Source: Ignavibacteria bacterium (GTDB lineage: Bacteria > Bacteroidota > Ignavibacteria > Tepidaquicellales > OLB5). From it: a DNA stretch of 18,804 nt. A program made the translations under genes and the position numbers. Below are positions 7,893 through 15,656 of this stretch, piece by piece. Each line of letters begins with the position of its first letter. The first letter of the stretch is position 1. The stretch covers positions 1-18,804 of the forward strand of contig JAOADS010000016.1 in the NCBI GenBank assembly GCA_026417195.1. The letters run 5' to 3'. Under the pieces are notes generated by a model that was given only the letters and a program-made list of their open reading frames with translations, searched no databases and was not told the DNA's origin.

Positions 7893-10739
7893 TTACACTC
7901 TTTCAAGTTCTTTTTTAAGGAATTTAGCTGTATAGGATATATTCAGGTAATTTTCAACAAGTTCCTCAGGTGTTCCGCATGCTATGATCTCTCCACCTGC
8001 ATCGCCGCCTTCAGGTCCGAGATCAATTATCCAGTCAGCAGTTTTAATCACATCAAGATTATGTTCAATTACAATTACTGTGTTGCCCTTATCAGCAAGC
8101 TGATTTAAAACCTTAAGCAGCATTTTGATATCCTCAAAGTGAAGACCGGTTGTAGGTTCATCCAGTATGTAAACAGTTTTACCTGTCTGGACCTTGGATA
8201 ATTCTGCTGAGAGCTTCACCCTTTGGGCTTCACCTCCTGAAAGAGTTACAGATGACTGACCCAGCCTGATGTATCCAAGTCCTACATCATGGAGAGTACT
8301 TAATTTTCTTTTGATTGAAGGTTGTGCCTCAAAGAAATGAAGGGCTTCTTCTACTGTCATCTCAAGAACATCTGAAATGTTTTTACTCTTGTAACGCACT
8401 TCAAGTGTTTCCCTGTTATATCTTCTACCTCTGCATGAATCACATGTTACATAGACATCGGGAAGGAAATTCATTTCAATTCTTTTCAGACCAGCTCCTT
8501 CACAATCTTCACATCTGCCTCCCTTGACATTGAAACTGAATCGTCCTACTTTATAACCCCTTATTTTAGCTTCGGGAAGTGATGCAAATAAATCTCTTAT
8601 GAAGGTAAATAATCCAGTATAGGTAGCCGGATTACTTCTTGGAGTTCTTCCAATTGGAGACTGGTCAACCTCTATTACTTTATTTATATATTTCAGACCC
8701 TCTATTTTATCATAAGGTAGCGGGGGTTCCGGTGTTTTATAAAACTTTCTTGAAAGAATTCTATATAAAGTTTCGTTAATTAAAGAAGATTTTCCTGAGC
8801 CGCTAACACCTGTGATGCAAATAAATTTACCGAGAGGGATTTGAAGTGTTACATTCTTCAGATTATTTCCTCTGGCTCCGTGGAGAATTATTTTTTTACC
8901 ATTTCCTTTTCTTCTTTTTTCAGGTATTTCAATTTTTTTCTTTCCTGTGAGGTAGAGTGATGTTAAGGATTGTCCATTTAATTCAGCTGGATTTCCAAAC
9001 CCAACAACTCTTCCACCGTGTTCACCGGCACCCGGCCCCAGATCAATTATGTGATCACATTCCTCCATCATCTGTCTATCGTGTTCAACGACAATTACTG
9101 TGTTTCCTATGTCCCTCAGGTTTTTAAGAGAATCAATGAGCATTCCGTTATCTCTTTGATGAAGTCCGATACTTGGTTCATCCAATATGTATAAAACTCC
9201 TCTGAGCTGCGAGCCGATTTGTGTGGCAAGTTTGATTCTCTGTGCTTCTCCGCCGGACAAAGTTCTGGCATTTCTTTCAAGTGTAAGATAGTCAAGTCCG
9301 ACATTTAACAGAAAATCAAGACGCATTTTTATTTCCTTGAGTATCTGTTCAGCTATTATTTTCTGTTTATGTGAGAATATAAGTTTGTTAAATAAGCTTC
9401 TGGCTTCTTTTATTGTTAAAGTTGTTAGTTCGAAAATATTCCTGTTACCTTCAGAAGTATTAATATAAACGTGCAGACTTGACTGCTTTAGTTTTCCACC
9501 TTTACACAGCTGGCATGGTTCTGACGTCATAAAACTTTCAGCCCAGGCTGATATATATTCCGATGTTTCATTATTATAATAATCAAGTATTATCTTTTTT
9601 ATTCCGGGAAATCTATAGCTATAATTTCTAGTAATTCCCTTGGAATCTGTATATGTATATTTTCTCTTTTCATCTTCACCTTCAAAGATTATCTTTCTTT
9701 GTGACGGACTGAGTTTTTTCAAAGGTATGCTGAAATCCAAATCCCATGATTCAAATAATTGTTTCAGGACATTGAAAGTCCAGTTAGACCTAGGTTTGCC
9801 GAAAGGGGCTATTCCACCCTCAGATATACTCATTTCCCAGTCTGGAATCAGGAGATTTTCGTTAAGACTTTTCTTTACGCCTAATCCCAGACATTCGGAG
9901 CACCAGCCGTAAGGAGAGTTAAAGGAAAATGAATTCGGAGCGGGCTCATCGAAACCAATATGACAGTCTGGACATGCGAGTTTCTCACTGAAAAGTATAT
10001 CATCTTCTGTGTCAGAGTCTGAAGTGCTCACTATTACGATCCCGCTTCCAAATCTCAGGGCTGTTTCTAGAGATTCGCTAAGTCTAACAGTTGAAGCCTT
10101 GGTAACCATAATCCTGTCGATGACTATCTCAATATTGTGGATCTTGTAGCGGTCGAGTTTCATTCCGGGCACTATCTCGCGTATAATACCGTCAACCCTT
10201 ACCTTATTGAAACCATAGCTTTCTATCTCTTCAAATAATTCTCTGTAGTGTCCTTTCCGTGCTTTTATAACCGGAGCAAGTATGTTTATCCTTTTCCCGT
10301 CGAAATTATCTCTTATATTATCTGTTATTTGGGTTAGAGTTTGCCTCTGAACAGGTTTGCCGCAGTTTGTGCAATGCTGAATTCCACATTTTGCGAAAAG
10401 TAGTCTGAGGAAATCATATATCTCCGTAACAGTTCCAACGGTTGATCGGGGGTTATGTGATATGGTTTTCTGTTCTATTGAAACTGCTGGCGATAATCCT
10501 TCAATTTTGTCAACGTCCGGTCTTTCTATTCCTCCTATAAACTGCCTTGCATAAGCAGATAATGTTTCCACATATCTTCTTTGCCCTTCAGCATATATTG
10601 TGTCGAAAGCTAACGAAGATTTTCCTGAACCTGATATTCCGGTTATTACTATAAATTTGTTTCTTGGTATTTCAAGGTCAACATTTTTGAGATTGTGAAC
10701 CCTTGCACCCTGAACAGATATTTTTTGCAGAAATGACAT
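7893..10739 (-). CDS. uvrA: Excinuclease ABC subunit A
   Basis: UvrA is the damage-sensing ATPase of nucleotide excision repair; it loads UvrB on bulky lesions. The 948-residue length is normal. Both ABC modules are complete: Walker A GISGSGKS (34-41) and GVSGSGKS (644-651), signatures LSGGEAQ (494-500 and 833-839), and Walker B LDEP (519-522 and 859-862). Zinc-binding CxxC pairs are at 256/259 with 280/283 and at 743/746 with 766/769. A further CxxC pair at 123/126, with C118, lies in the UvrB-binding region. The gene stands alone on the minus strand, divergent from the lipoprotein gene across 220 bases and convergent with the heptosyltransferase gene. No LexA-type operator was recognised. 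Confidence 0.98.
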   Translation of the reverse strand: MSFLQKISVQGARVHNLKNVDLEIPRNKFIVITGISGSGKSSLAFDTIYAEGQRRYVETLSAYARQFIGGIERPDVDKIEGLSPAVSIEQKTISHNPRSTVGTVTEIYDFLRLLFAKCGIQHCTNCGKPVQRQTLTQITDNIRDNFDGKRINILAPVIKARKGHYRELFEEIESYGFNKVRVDGIIREIVPGMKLDRYKIHNIEIVIDRIMVTKASTVRLSESLETALRFGSGIVIVSTSDSDTEDDILFSEKLACPDCHIGFDEPAPNSFSFNSPYGWCSECLGLGVKKSLNENLLIPDWEMSISEGGIAPFGKPRSNWTFNVLKQLFESWDLDFSIPLKKLSPSQRKIIFEGEDEKRKYTYTDSKGITRNYSYRFPGIKKIILDYYNNETSEYISAWAESFMTSEPCQLCKGGKLKQSSLHVYINTSEGNRNIFELTTLTIKEARSLFNKLIFSHKQKIIAEQILKEIKMRLDFLLNVGLDYLTLERNARTLSGGEAQRIKLATQIGSQLRGVLYILDEPSIGLHQRDNGMLIDSLKNLRDIGNTVIVVEHDRQMMEECDHIIDLGPGAGEHGGRVVGFGNPAELNGQSLTSLYLTGKKKIEIPEKRRKGNGKKIILHGARGNNLKNVTLQIPLGKFICITGVSGSGKSSLINETLYRILSRKFYKTPEPPLPYDKIEGLKYINKVIEVDQSPIGRTPRSNPATYTGLFTFIRDLFASLPEAKIRGYKVGRFSFNVKGGRCEDCEGAGLKRIEMNFLPDVYVTCDSCRGRRYNRETLEVRYKSKNISDVLEMTVEEALHFFEAQPSIKRKLSTLHDVGLGYIRLGQSSVTLSGGEAQRVKLSAELSKVQTGKTVYILDEPTTGLHFEDIKMLLKVLNQLADKGNTVIVIEHNLDVIKTADWIIDLGPEGGDAGGEIIACGTPEELVENYLNISYTAKFLKKELERV

Positions 10740-10890
10740 TTTAAATAACTTCTAAGTTAATTTAAATTCTTCGGAGTTGAAATGATTAATTAAGGTTTTA
10801 AGTAATTCAGGAGAATTATTAAGTTCGCAAAATTTATTCACGAAACTTATTGTTATAACAGCAAATTAAGCAAATACATTATCAAAAAAC

Positions 10891-10921
10891 TTGCATTTAC
10901 TTTATTTTACTATTATATTTA
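10891..10921 (+). promoter_or_regulatory. Candidate Bacteroidota-type promoter of the lipoprotein gene
   Basis: In the 220-base AT-rich gap between uvrA and the lipoprotein gene, TTG (10891-10893) is followed after 20 bases by TATATTTA (10914-10921). This is close to TTG-N19-TAnnTTTg. A sigma70-like reading, TTGCAT-N17-TATATT, is also possible at the same place. The leader to the ATG at 10960 would be about 30 bases. The same pattern occurs ahead of two other genes in this window, which raises its weight slightly. The remaining bases of the gap show no gene. Confidence 0.4.
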
Positions 10922-10959
10922 CATTTAGAGATTTTATATAAACAAAAATTTTAATAATA

Positions 10960-11658
10960 ATGTCTAATTATATTAAATATATAGTGGTTTTACTTCCAAG
11001 TTTCCTATTTCTAAATTGTTCTAAAGATGACCCTGAAACTAATAAAACAAGTTTTCAGATACTTGCAGATAAGGAAAAGGAGCTGAATGACAGGGAAGCA
11101 AGATTAAAACTTAAGGAAATTGAACTGGAAGAAAGGGAAAGGAAGCTTGGATATAAAAACAGTGAGTCCGGAGATTCAGCAGATGAAGAAGGAAAAAATC
11201 TGGAGGTTTCAGAGCAAACAGCAGATAGTATGAAAGTCAGAGAAAGCATAAGAAAGAAAGAAGTAAAGAAAGAAATACAGAAAGAAATTAGCAAACGTTT
11301 TGAGAATCCGGCCGGTACAGTTAAGGATTATTATGAATATATTCAAAGGGGAATCAATGAGGAAGGAAGTTTTGACTCCAATATGAAAAAAGCTCAGAGA
11401 TATTTTCCTTCGAGAACAGTTGATAAGTTAAAAAGCGGTTACAGAAATACAAAACAGTTTACTGTTATAAGCGAACCAAAAGTTATCAGTCAGAAAGAAA
11501 ATAAAGCAGTTGTTGTTGCAAAGGTAAGACAGACTCAAATATTGAAAAAAGACGGAAATGAAAAAGAGATTACTAAAGACCTTAGAGTAACATATAATCT
11601 GCGTGCTGATCAGAATGGGGAATGGGTGATAGTTAGTAATTCTGTTAAAGAAGAATAA
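10960..11658 (+). CDS. Coiled-coil lipoprotein of unknown function
   Basis: I do not recognise a named family. The 232-residue product starts with a lipoprotein signal: basic N-terminus, hydrophobic core (residues 7-18) and lipobox LFLNC with C20 as the acylation site. A strongly charged helix follows (about 35-64, rich in E, K and R, with heptad-like spacing) that should form a coiled coil. Next is an acidic/polar linker (66-92) and a second charged helix (93-114). The C-terminal part (about 116-230) has a predicted helix-helix-strand pattern (TVKDYYEYIQRG, then KVISQKENKAVVVAKVRQT and DLRVTYNLRADQNGEWVIVSN). This resembles the NTF2-like/SnoaL layout of small lipoprotein domains, but that is inference. 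It is probably attached to the outer or inner membrane from the periplasmic side. It is monocistronic: a hairpin terminator follows. Confidence 0.75.
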   Translation: MSNYIKYIVVLLPSFLFLNCSKDDPETNKTSFQILADKEKELNDREARLKLKEIELEERERKLGYKNSESGDSADEEGKNLEVSEQTADSMKVRESIRKKEVKKEIQKEISKRFENPAGTVKDYYEYIQRGINEEGSFDSNMKKAQRYFPSRTVDKLKSGYRNTKQFTVISEPKVISQKENKAVVVAKVRQTQILKKDGNEKEITKDLRVTYNLRADQNGEWVIVSNSVKEE

Positions 11659-11686
11659 TATCAGATTTATATTTTATATTCTCCGT

Positions 11687-11718
11687 ATAGGGTAGCCCGC
11701 TTCGGCGGGCTACTCTGT
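11687..11718 (+). terminator. UUCG-tetraloop hairpin, probable intrinsic terminator of the lipoprotein gene
   Basis: A perfect 9-bp stem, GTAGCCCGC (11692-11700) paired with GCGGGCTAC (11705-11713), closes on the loop TTCG. The cUUCGg loop is exceptionally stable. The stem can extend outward by up to five further pairs (11687-11691 with 11714-11718), including two G-U wobbles. A short T-rich run overlaps the right edge, but there is no long U tract. It lies about 30 bases after the lipoprotein stop codon and about 70 bases before the SPFH gene. It is by far the most GC-rich patch in this intergenic region. Confidence 0.75.
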
Positions 11719-11773
11719 TTATGGGGAGTTTGTTTTTATAAATTCTGTTAATATTGTTTACTTGTAAAAAATT

Positions 11774-11784
11774 AAAAGGAGGTG
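11774..11784 (+). promoter_or_regulatory. Strong Shine-Dalgarno site of the SPFH gene
   Basis: The sequence AAAAGGAGGTG is a near-complete anti-16S match. Its AGGAGG core (11777-11782) is spaced 6 bases from the ATG at 11789. It stands out because the other gene starts in this window mostly lack any recognisable Shine-Dalgarno site. This supports the 11789 start and suggests high translation of the SPFH gene. Confidence 0.8.
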
Positions 11785-11788
11785 TAAA

Positions 11789-12706
11789 ATGATTTTTCTT
11801 ATCATATTCCTTTTCATTATTGCAGTAATATTGAATCAACTTAAGAAGGGCACTGTTAATGCACAAACTGCCAAGCTATTTGGCATTATGCGTAATGCAG
11901 CCTTCATTGGTATAATTGTTGCTTTGATTTTCTCAAGCGTTGTTCAGGTAGGTCCCGGACAGGTGGGAGTTCAGATCCTTTTCGGAAGTGTTCAGGATAA
12001 TATTCTTCACAGCGGACTGAATTTTGTTAATCCTTTAATCACTGTAGAAGAGATGGATATTAAGACTCAGGCATATACAATGAGTGGTGTTCAGGATGAA
12101 AACGGAAAAGAAGATGATGACGCAATTTCAACGCTTTCGAGTGACGGTCTTACAATAAGACTAGACGTGACTATATGGTACAGGCTTAATGCAACTGATG
12201 CACCTCAGGTTTACAGGACTATAGGTACAGATTATGCAGAAAAAATAGTCAGACCAGCTATAAGAACAGCCTTAAGGGATGTGTCAGTAGCTTTTTCAGC
12301 AACAGATATATATTCACAGAAGAGAGAGGATTTTGTAAGAGACGTAACCAAGAATCTTGAAGATGCCTTTTCAGGCAGAGGGATTATATTAGAGAGAGTC
12401 CTCCTGCGTAATGTGGAACTTCCCGAGAAAGTTCGTGCAGCAATAGATGAGAAAATTGCGGCTGAACAGAAAGCCCAGCAGATGGTATATATACTTCAGA
12501 AAGAAAGACAGGAAGCTGAAAGGAAAAGGGTTGAAGCTCAGGGTATAGCTGACTATAACAGAATAGTATCACAGAGCATCAATGATCAGGTTTTACAGCT
12601 TAAGGGAATAGAAGCAACTCTTGAACTTGGAAGAAGTACAAATTCAAAAATGGTTATCATGAACGGGAAGAATATGCCTCTTATATTCGGAACAGGGGGT
12701 TTTTGA
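11789..12706 (+). CDS. Prohibitin-like SPFH/Band 7 family membrane protein
   Basis: The 305-residue product belongs to the stomatin/prohibitin/flotillin/HflK superfamily, whose members form large membrane-bound rings and often modulate FtsH-type proteases or membrane domains. Two hydrophobic segments (about 2-16 and 37-53) precede the SPFH core. That core begins with VGPGQVGVQILFGSVQ (54-69) and contains GLNFVNPLI (76-84), IRLDVTIWYRL (123-133) and the IIRDV-like region around 190-212. A charged helix (about 218-255, rich in A, E, K and Q) forms the usual coiled coil. The last residues are hydrophobic and glycine-rich. Its ATG is set by a strong Shine-Dalgarno site. The TGA stop shares one base with the ATG of the O-methyltransferase gene, which suggests coupled translation. 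Prohibitin-like is the best call; exact partners are unknown. Confidence 0.9.
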   Translation: MIFLIIFLFIIAVILNQLKKGTVNAQTAKLFGIMRNAAFIGIIVALIFSSVVQVGPGQVGVQILFGSVQDNILHSGLNFVNPLITVEEMDIKTQAYTMSGVQDENGKEDDDAISTLSSDGLTIRLDVTIWYRLNATDAPQVYRTIGTDYAEKIVRPAIRTALRDVSVAFSATDIYSQKREDFVRDVTKNLEDAFSGRGIILERVLLRNVELPEKVRAAIDEKIAAEQKAQQMVYILQKERQEAERKRVEAQGIADYNRIVSQSINDQVLQLKGIEATLELGRSTNSKMVIMNGKNMPLIFGTGGF

Positions 12707-13347
12707 TGAAAGGTGTTCCGTTAAATGAAGAACTGTATGAATATATAGTTAATACCTTTGTTACAGAAGACGATGTTTTAAAGAGCGTTACCAATGAAGC
12801 AGAGAAGAAAAATATACCATTGATACAGGTTTCTCCTGAGAATGGAAAGTTCCTTTTTATACTCCTTAAAATGATAAAGGCTAGATCAGTGTTAGAAATA
12901 GGAACACTTACAGGCTATAGCGCTATCTGGATGGCAAGAGCTTTACCTGATAACGGGAAGTTGATTACACTGGAAGTTAGTAAAGAACATGCCAGAGAAG
13001 CCAGAGAAAATTTCAGGAAAGCTAAGTTAGATAAAATAATTACACTAATTGAGGGTGAAGCTATGGAAAGTCTTGAGAAACTTGGAAATGAAAGATTTGA
13101 TTTTGTATTTATAGATGCTGATAAGGAGAATTCTCTAAATTATTATGAGAAGGTATTCAATTTAGTTAATCCGGGAGGAATTATAGCAACAGATAATACA
13201 TTAAGAGACGGGAAAATCATATCTAACTATCCTGACTCAGGCACAAGAGCACTGCAATTATTCAACAAGCATGTGGCAAATGATGAACGAGTTTATTCCC
13301 TTTTAGTTCCTATCTCGGACGGTTTGACAATCTGTTTGAAAAAGTAA
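12706..13347 (+). CDS. SAM-dependent O-methyltransferase, family 3 (CCoAOMT-like)
   Basis: The 213-residue protein is a class I Rossmann methyltransferase of the cation-dependent O-methyltransferase type. Motif I is VLEIGTLTGYSAIWMA (62-77) with E64. D137 and D139 lie in FVFIDADKEN, and D163/N164 in ATDNTLRDG are the expected divalent-metal ligands. The substrate (probably a catechol-like hydroxyl) cannot be deduced. I chose the ATG at 12706, which overlaps the SPFH stop as TGATG, over a TTG one codon upstream; a purine-rich AGGGGG (12694-12699) lies 6 bases before it. It shares a transcript with the SPFH gene, although no functional link between the two families is established. Confidence 0.9.
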   Translation: MKGVPLNEELYEYIVNTFVTEDDVLKSVTNEAEKKNIPLIQVSPENGKFLFILLKMIKARSVLEIGTLTGYSAIWMARALPDNGKLITLEVSKEHAREARENFRKAKLDKIITLIEGEAMESLEKLGNERFDFVFIDADKENSLNYYEKVFNLVNPGGIIATDNTLRDGKIISNYPDSGTRALQLFNKHVANDERVYSLLVPISDGLTICLKK

Positions 13348-13393
13348 GGATAATAATTAGTGATTTTTGTTATATACAACAGGAATAAATTAG

Positions 13394-13424
13394 TTGTAAA
13401 TTTTTAGTTATATTTTTATGTTTA
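13394..13424 (+). promoter_or_regulatory. Candidate Bacteroidota-type promoter of the subtilase gene
   Basis: TTG (13394-13396), 20 bases, then TATGTTTA (13417-13424) resembles the TTG-N19-TAnnTTTg promoter. The leader to the ATG at 13446 would be about 15 bases. The 98-base gap after the methyltransferase stop is AT-rich and otherwise empty, so the subtilase is likely to have its own promoter. Confidence 0.38.
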
Positions 13425-13445
13425 TAGAAATAATACCGTAAAATT

Positions 13446-15110
13446 ATGAAAAAAGCATTTTTAATTATTTTTATTTTCTTTTCTGTCAGTAATATTTTTA
13501 GTACTTACAATAATTACGTTCCGGGCGAAGTTCTCGTAATGCTGAAATATAATAATCAGGTTTTTCATCTTATAAATGATTTTAAATATGTTAATCTTAA
13601 AGTAAAGGAACCTGTTGTAGAATATATGAACATATGGCTTCTTGAATATGATGTTAAGAGAATGAATGCTGAAGTTATGCTTAATGAAATACGAAAACAT
13701 TACACGGTATCCATAGCTCAGTTCAATCACTACGTAAGCGAAAGATCTATTATTCCAAATGATACACGTTTCGGGGAGCAGTGGTCAATGAACAACACAG
13801 GACAGACCGGCGGAACACCTGATGCTGATATAGACGCACCTGAAGCCTGGAACATTGTTACAGGTGGTTTAACTGCTGCAGGTGATACTATAGTTATAGC
13901 TGTAATTGATGGGGGCTTTTACCTGAATCACCTTGACCTGAGATGGAATAAAAACTGGTACGATATTCCTAGTAACGGCATAGATGACGATAATAACGGT
14001 TATATAGATGACTATCACGGATGGAATGCATATAATAACAACGGCAATGTAACAGCAAGCGGAACGCATGGAACACATGTTTCCGGAACTGCAGGTGCTT
14101 TAGGTAATAATGGTATGGGTGTAGCAGGTGTGAACTGGAATGTAAGGATTATGCCTATTCAGGGTTTATCGGGAACTGAAGCTGTTGTGATCAGAGCTTA
14201 CGGATATGCGCTTAAGCAAAGGAGGATATATGACGCAACGAATGGTTCCCGTGGAGCATTTGTTGTAGCTACTAATTCTTCCTTTGGTGTAGATTACGGA
14301 CAGCCGGCAAATTATCCTCTCTGGTGTGCATTTTATGACTCATTGGGTTCAGCCGGGATTTTAAGTGCATGCGCTACTGCAAATCTAAACATAAATGTTG
14401 ATGTTATGGGCGACATACCAACTGCATGTCCGAGTGAGTGGATGATATCTGTTACCAATACAACTCACACTGATGCTAAAAACTCCGGTGCAGCCTACGG
14501 ACCTACAACTATAGATCTCGGTGCCCCGGGGACAAATATTCTTTCAACGACAAGTGTAAGCGGAAGCACAATGAACTACGGGAATTCCACAGGTACTTCC
14601 ATGGCTACTCCACATGTGGCCGGTGCAGTTGCCTTGATGTTCGCTGCAGCACCGCTTGGCTGGATACAGGCTTATAAATTAAATCCAGCTCCTTTCGCTC
14701 TGCAGGTGAAGAACATCATACTCCAAGGTGTAGATCCTAAACCGTCTCTTCAGGGGATAACAGTATCAGGAGGAAGGCTTAATATTTATAATAGCGCTCT
14801 TCTTATACAGAATCCCACAGGTATTATAAACACTGAAGGTATTCCTAAATTTTTCCGACTTTACCAGAATTATCCGAATCCATTTAATCCTTCAACTATA
14901 ATTTCCTTTGATCTTCCTCAGGATTCATATGTAAAACTTAAGGTTTACAATTTATTAGGACAGGAAATTGTAAGTCTAATTGATGGTAACCTAAAGGCTG
15001 GTGTTCACAGTAAGGTATTCAATGCATCTAATCTTGCAGGAGGAATATACTTTTATAAGCTGACAGCCGGTGACTTCTCTGCAACCGGAAAGATGTCTTT
15101 AATAAAGTAA
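13446..15110 (+). CDS. Secreted S8 subtilisin-like serine protease with T9SS sorting domain
   Basis: The 554-residue precursor has a signal peptide (residues 1-19), an inhibitor-like propeptide (about 24-98, starting VPGEVLVMLKYNN), and a subtilase domain (about 107-455). The triad is D155 in AVIDGGF, H208 in SGTHGTHVSGT and S385 in GTSMATPHVAG. The oxyanion Asn appears to be N313 in CATANLN, where most subtilases have AAGN. The C-terminal about 85 residues (469-554) form a type A T9SS sorting domain: FRLYQNYPNPFNPST, then KVYNLLGQEI, KAGVHSKVFNASNLAGGIYFYKL and the terminal KMSLIK. The protein should cross the inner membrane by Sec and the outer membrane by T9SS, ending on the surface or outside the cell. 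It probably degrades external protein. No T9SS machinery genes are in the window. Confidence 0.95.
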   Translation: MKKAFLIIFIFFSVSNIFSTYNNYVPGEVLVMLKYNNQVFHLINDFKYVNLKVKEPVVEYMNIWLLEYDVKRMNAEVMLNEIRKHYTVSIAQFNHYVSERSIIPNDTRFGEQWSMNNTGQTGGTPDADIDAPEAWNIVTGGLTAAGDTIVIAVIDGGFYLNHLDLRWNKNWYDIPSNGIDDDNNGYIDDYHGWNAYNNNGNVTASGTHGTHVSGTAGALGNNGMGVAGVNWNVRIMPIQGLSGTEAVVIRAYGYALKQRRIYDATNGSRGAFVVATNSSFGVDYGQPANYPLWCAFYDSLGSAGILSACATANLNINVDVMGDIPTACPSEWMISVTNTTHTDAKNSGAAYGPTTIDLGAPGTNILSTTSVSGSTMNYGNSTGTSMATPHVAGAVALMFAAAPLGWIQAYKLNPAPFALQVKNIILQGVDPKPSLQGITVSGGRLNIYNSALLIQNPTGIINTEGIPKFFRLYQNYPNPFNPSTIISFDLPQDSYVKLKVYNLLGQEIVSLIDGNLKAGVHSKVFNASNLAGGIYFYKLTAGDFSATGKMSLIK

Positions 15111-15140
15111 GTAAAAATTTCTGACAGAGATTAGATTTAA

Positions 15141-15656
15141 ATGAGCTTTCAGGGAATGAAGCTTATGCTTGAAAAATTGTCCTCCTATAATCTTTGGGCA
15201 AATAGGAAGTTTACAGAATTTCTCAGAGAAGCAGGTAGTACCTTGCTTGACATTGAAATTCCCAGCAGTTTCGGTTCTGTCAGAAAGACAATATTTCATA
15301 TATGGGATGCTGAATATATATGGTATGAGAGGCTTAGGGGCAATTCTCCTCTAGGCTGGCCAAGTGAAAAATTCAGAGGAAGTGATGAAGAATTTTTTGA
15401 TTTGTTTGTCAAACAGTCTGAGGATCTGAGAAACCTTGTTATAGCATATGACGATAAGATGTTGATTGATGATTTTTCCTACAGCAATCTCAGAGGTACA
15501 GTTTTTTCAAATTCTGTTTATGATACACTGATACATGTTTTCAATCACTCAGCTTACCACCGTGGACAGATTGTAACTATGTTAAGAAATACCGGTTTTA
15601 GTAATCTTGACTCAACCGACTACATTACCTACATAAGAGAACTTCAATCTGAATGA
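15141..15656 (+). CDS. DinB/YfiT-family putative metal-dependent enzyme
   Basis: The 171-residue product has the DinB-like four-helix layout. The probable metal-binding histidines are H53 in IFHIWDAEYIWYERL and H136/H140 in HVFNHSAYHRGQI, with H132 as an extra. The DAEYIWYERL and HSAYHRGQI segments are family hallmarks. Relatives act as thiol transferases (bacillithiol, mycothiol or glutathione dependent) or damage-inducible proteins of unknown activity; this one cannot be assigned to a reaction. The start is the first ATG, 30 bases after the subtilase stop; an ATG at 15156 is an alternative. The last four bases (ATGA) overlap the photolyase start, so the pair is translationally coupled. Confidence 0.88.
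   Translation: MSFQGMKLMLEKLSSYNLWANRKFTEFLREAGSTLLDIEIPSSFGSVRKTIFHIWDAEYIWYERLRGNSPLGWPSEKFRGSDEEFFDLFVKQSEDLRNLVIAYDDKMLIDDFSYSNLRGTVFSNSVYDTLIHVFNHSAYHRGQIVTMLRNTGFSNLDSTDYITYIRELQSE

Noticed and set aside
9640..9912. 90-codon plus-strand frame inside uvrA
   Set aside because: Lies fully within a complete uvrA reading frame with intact motifs; no independent signal.
11055..11294. 79-codon minus-strand frame opposite the lipoprotein coiled coil
   Set aside because: Its Ser/Phe/Leu-rich translation is the mirror of Glu/Lys-rich codons; a shadow of the real gene.
13461..13730. 89-codon minus-strand frame under the subtilase signal peptide and propeptide
   Set aside because: Shadow frame opposite a well-supported secreted protease; no motif or start signal.
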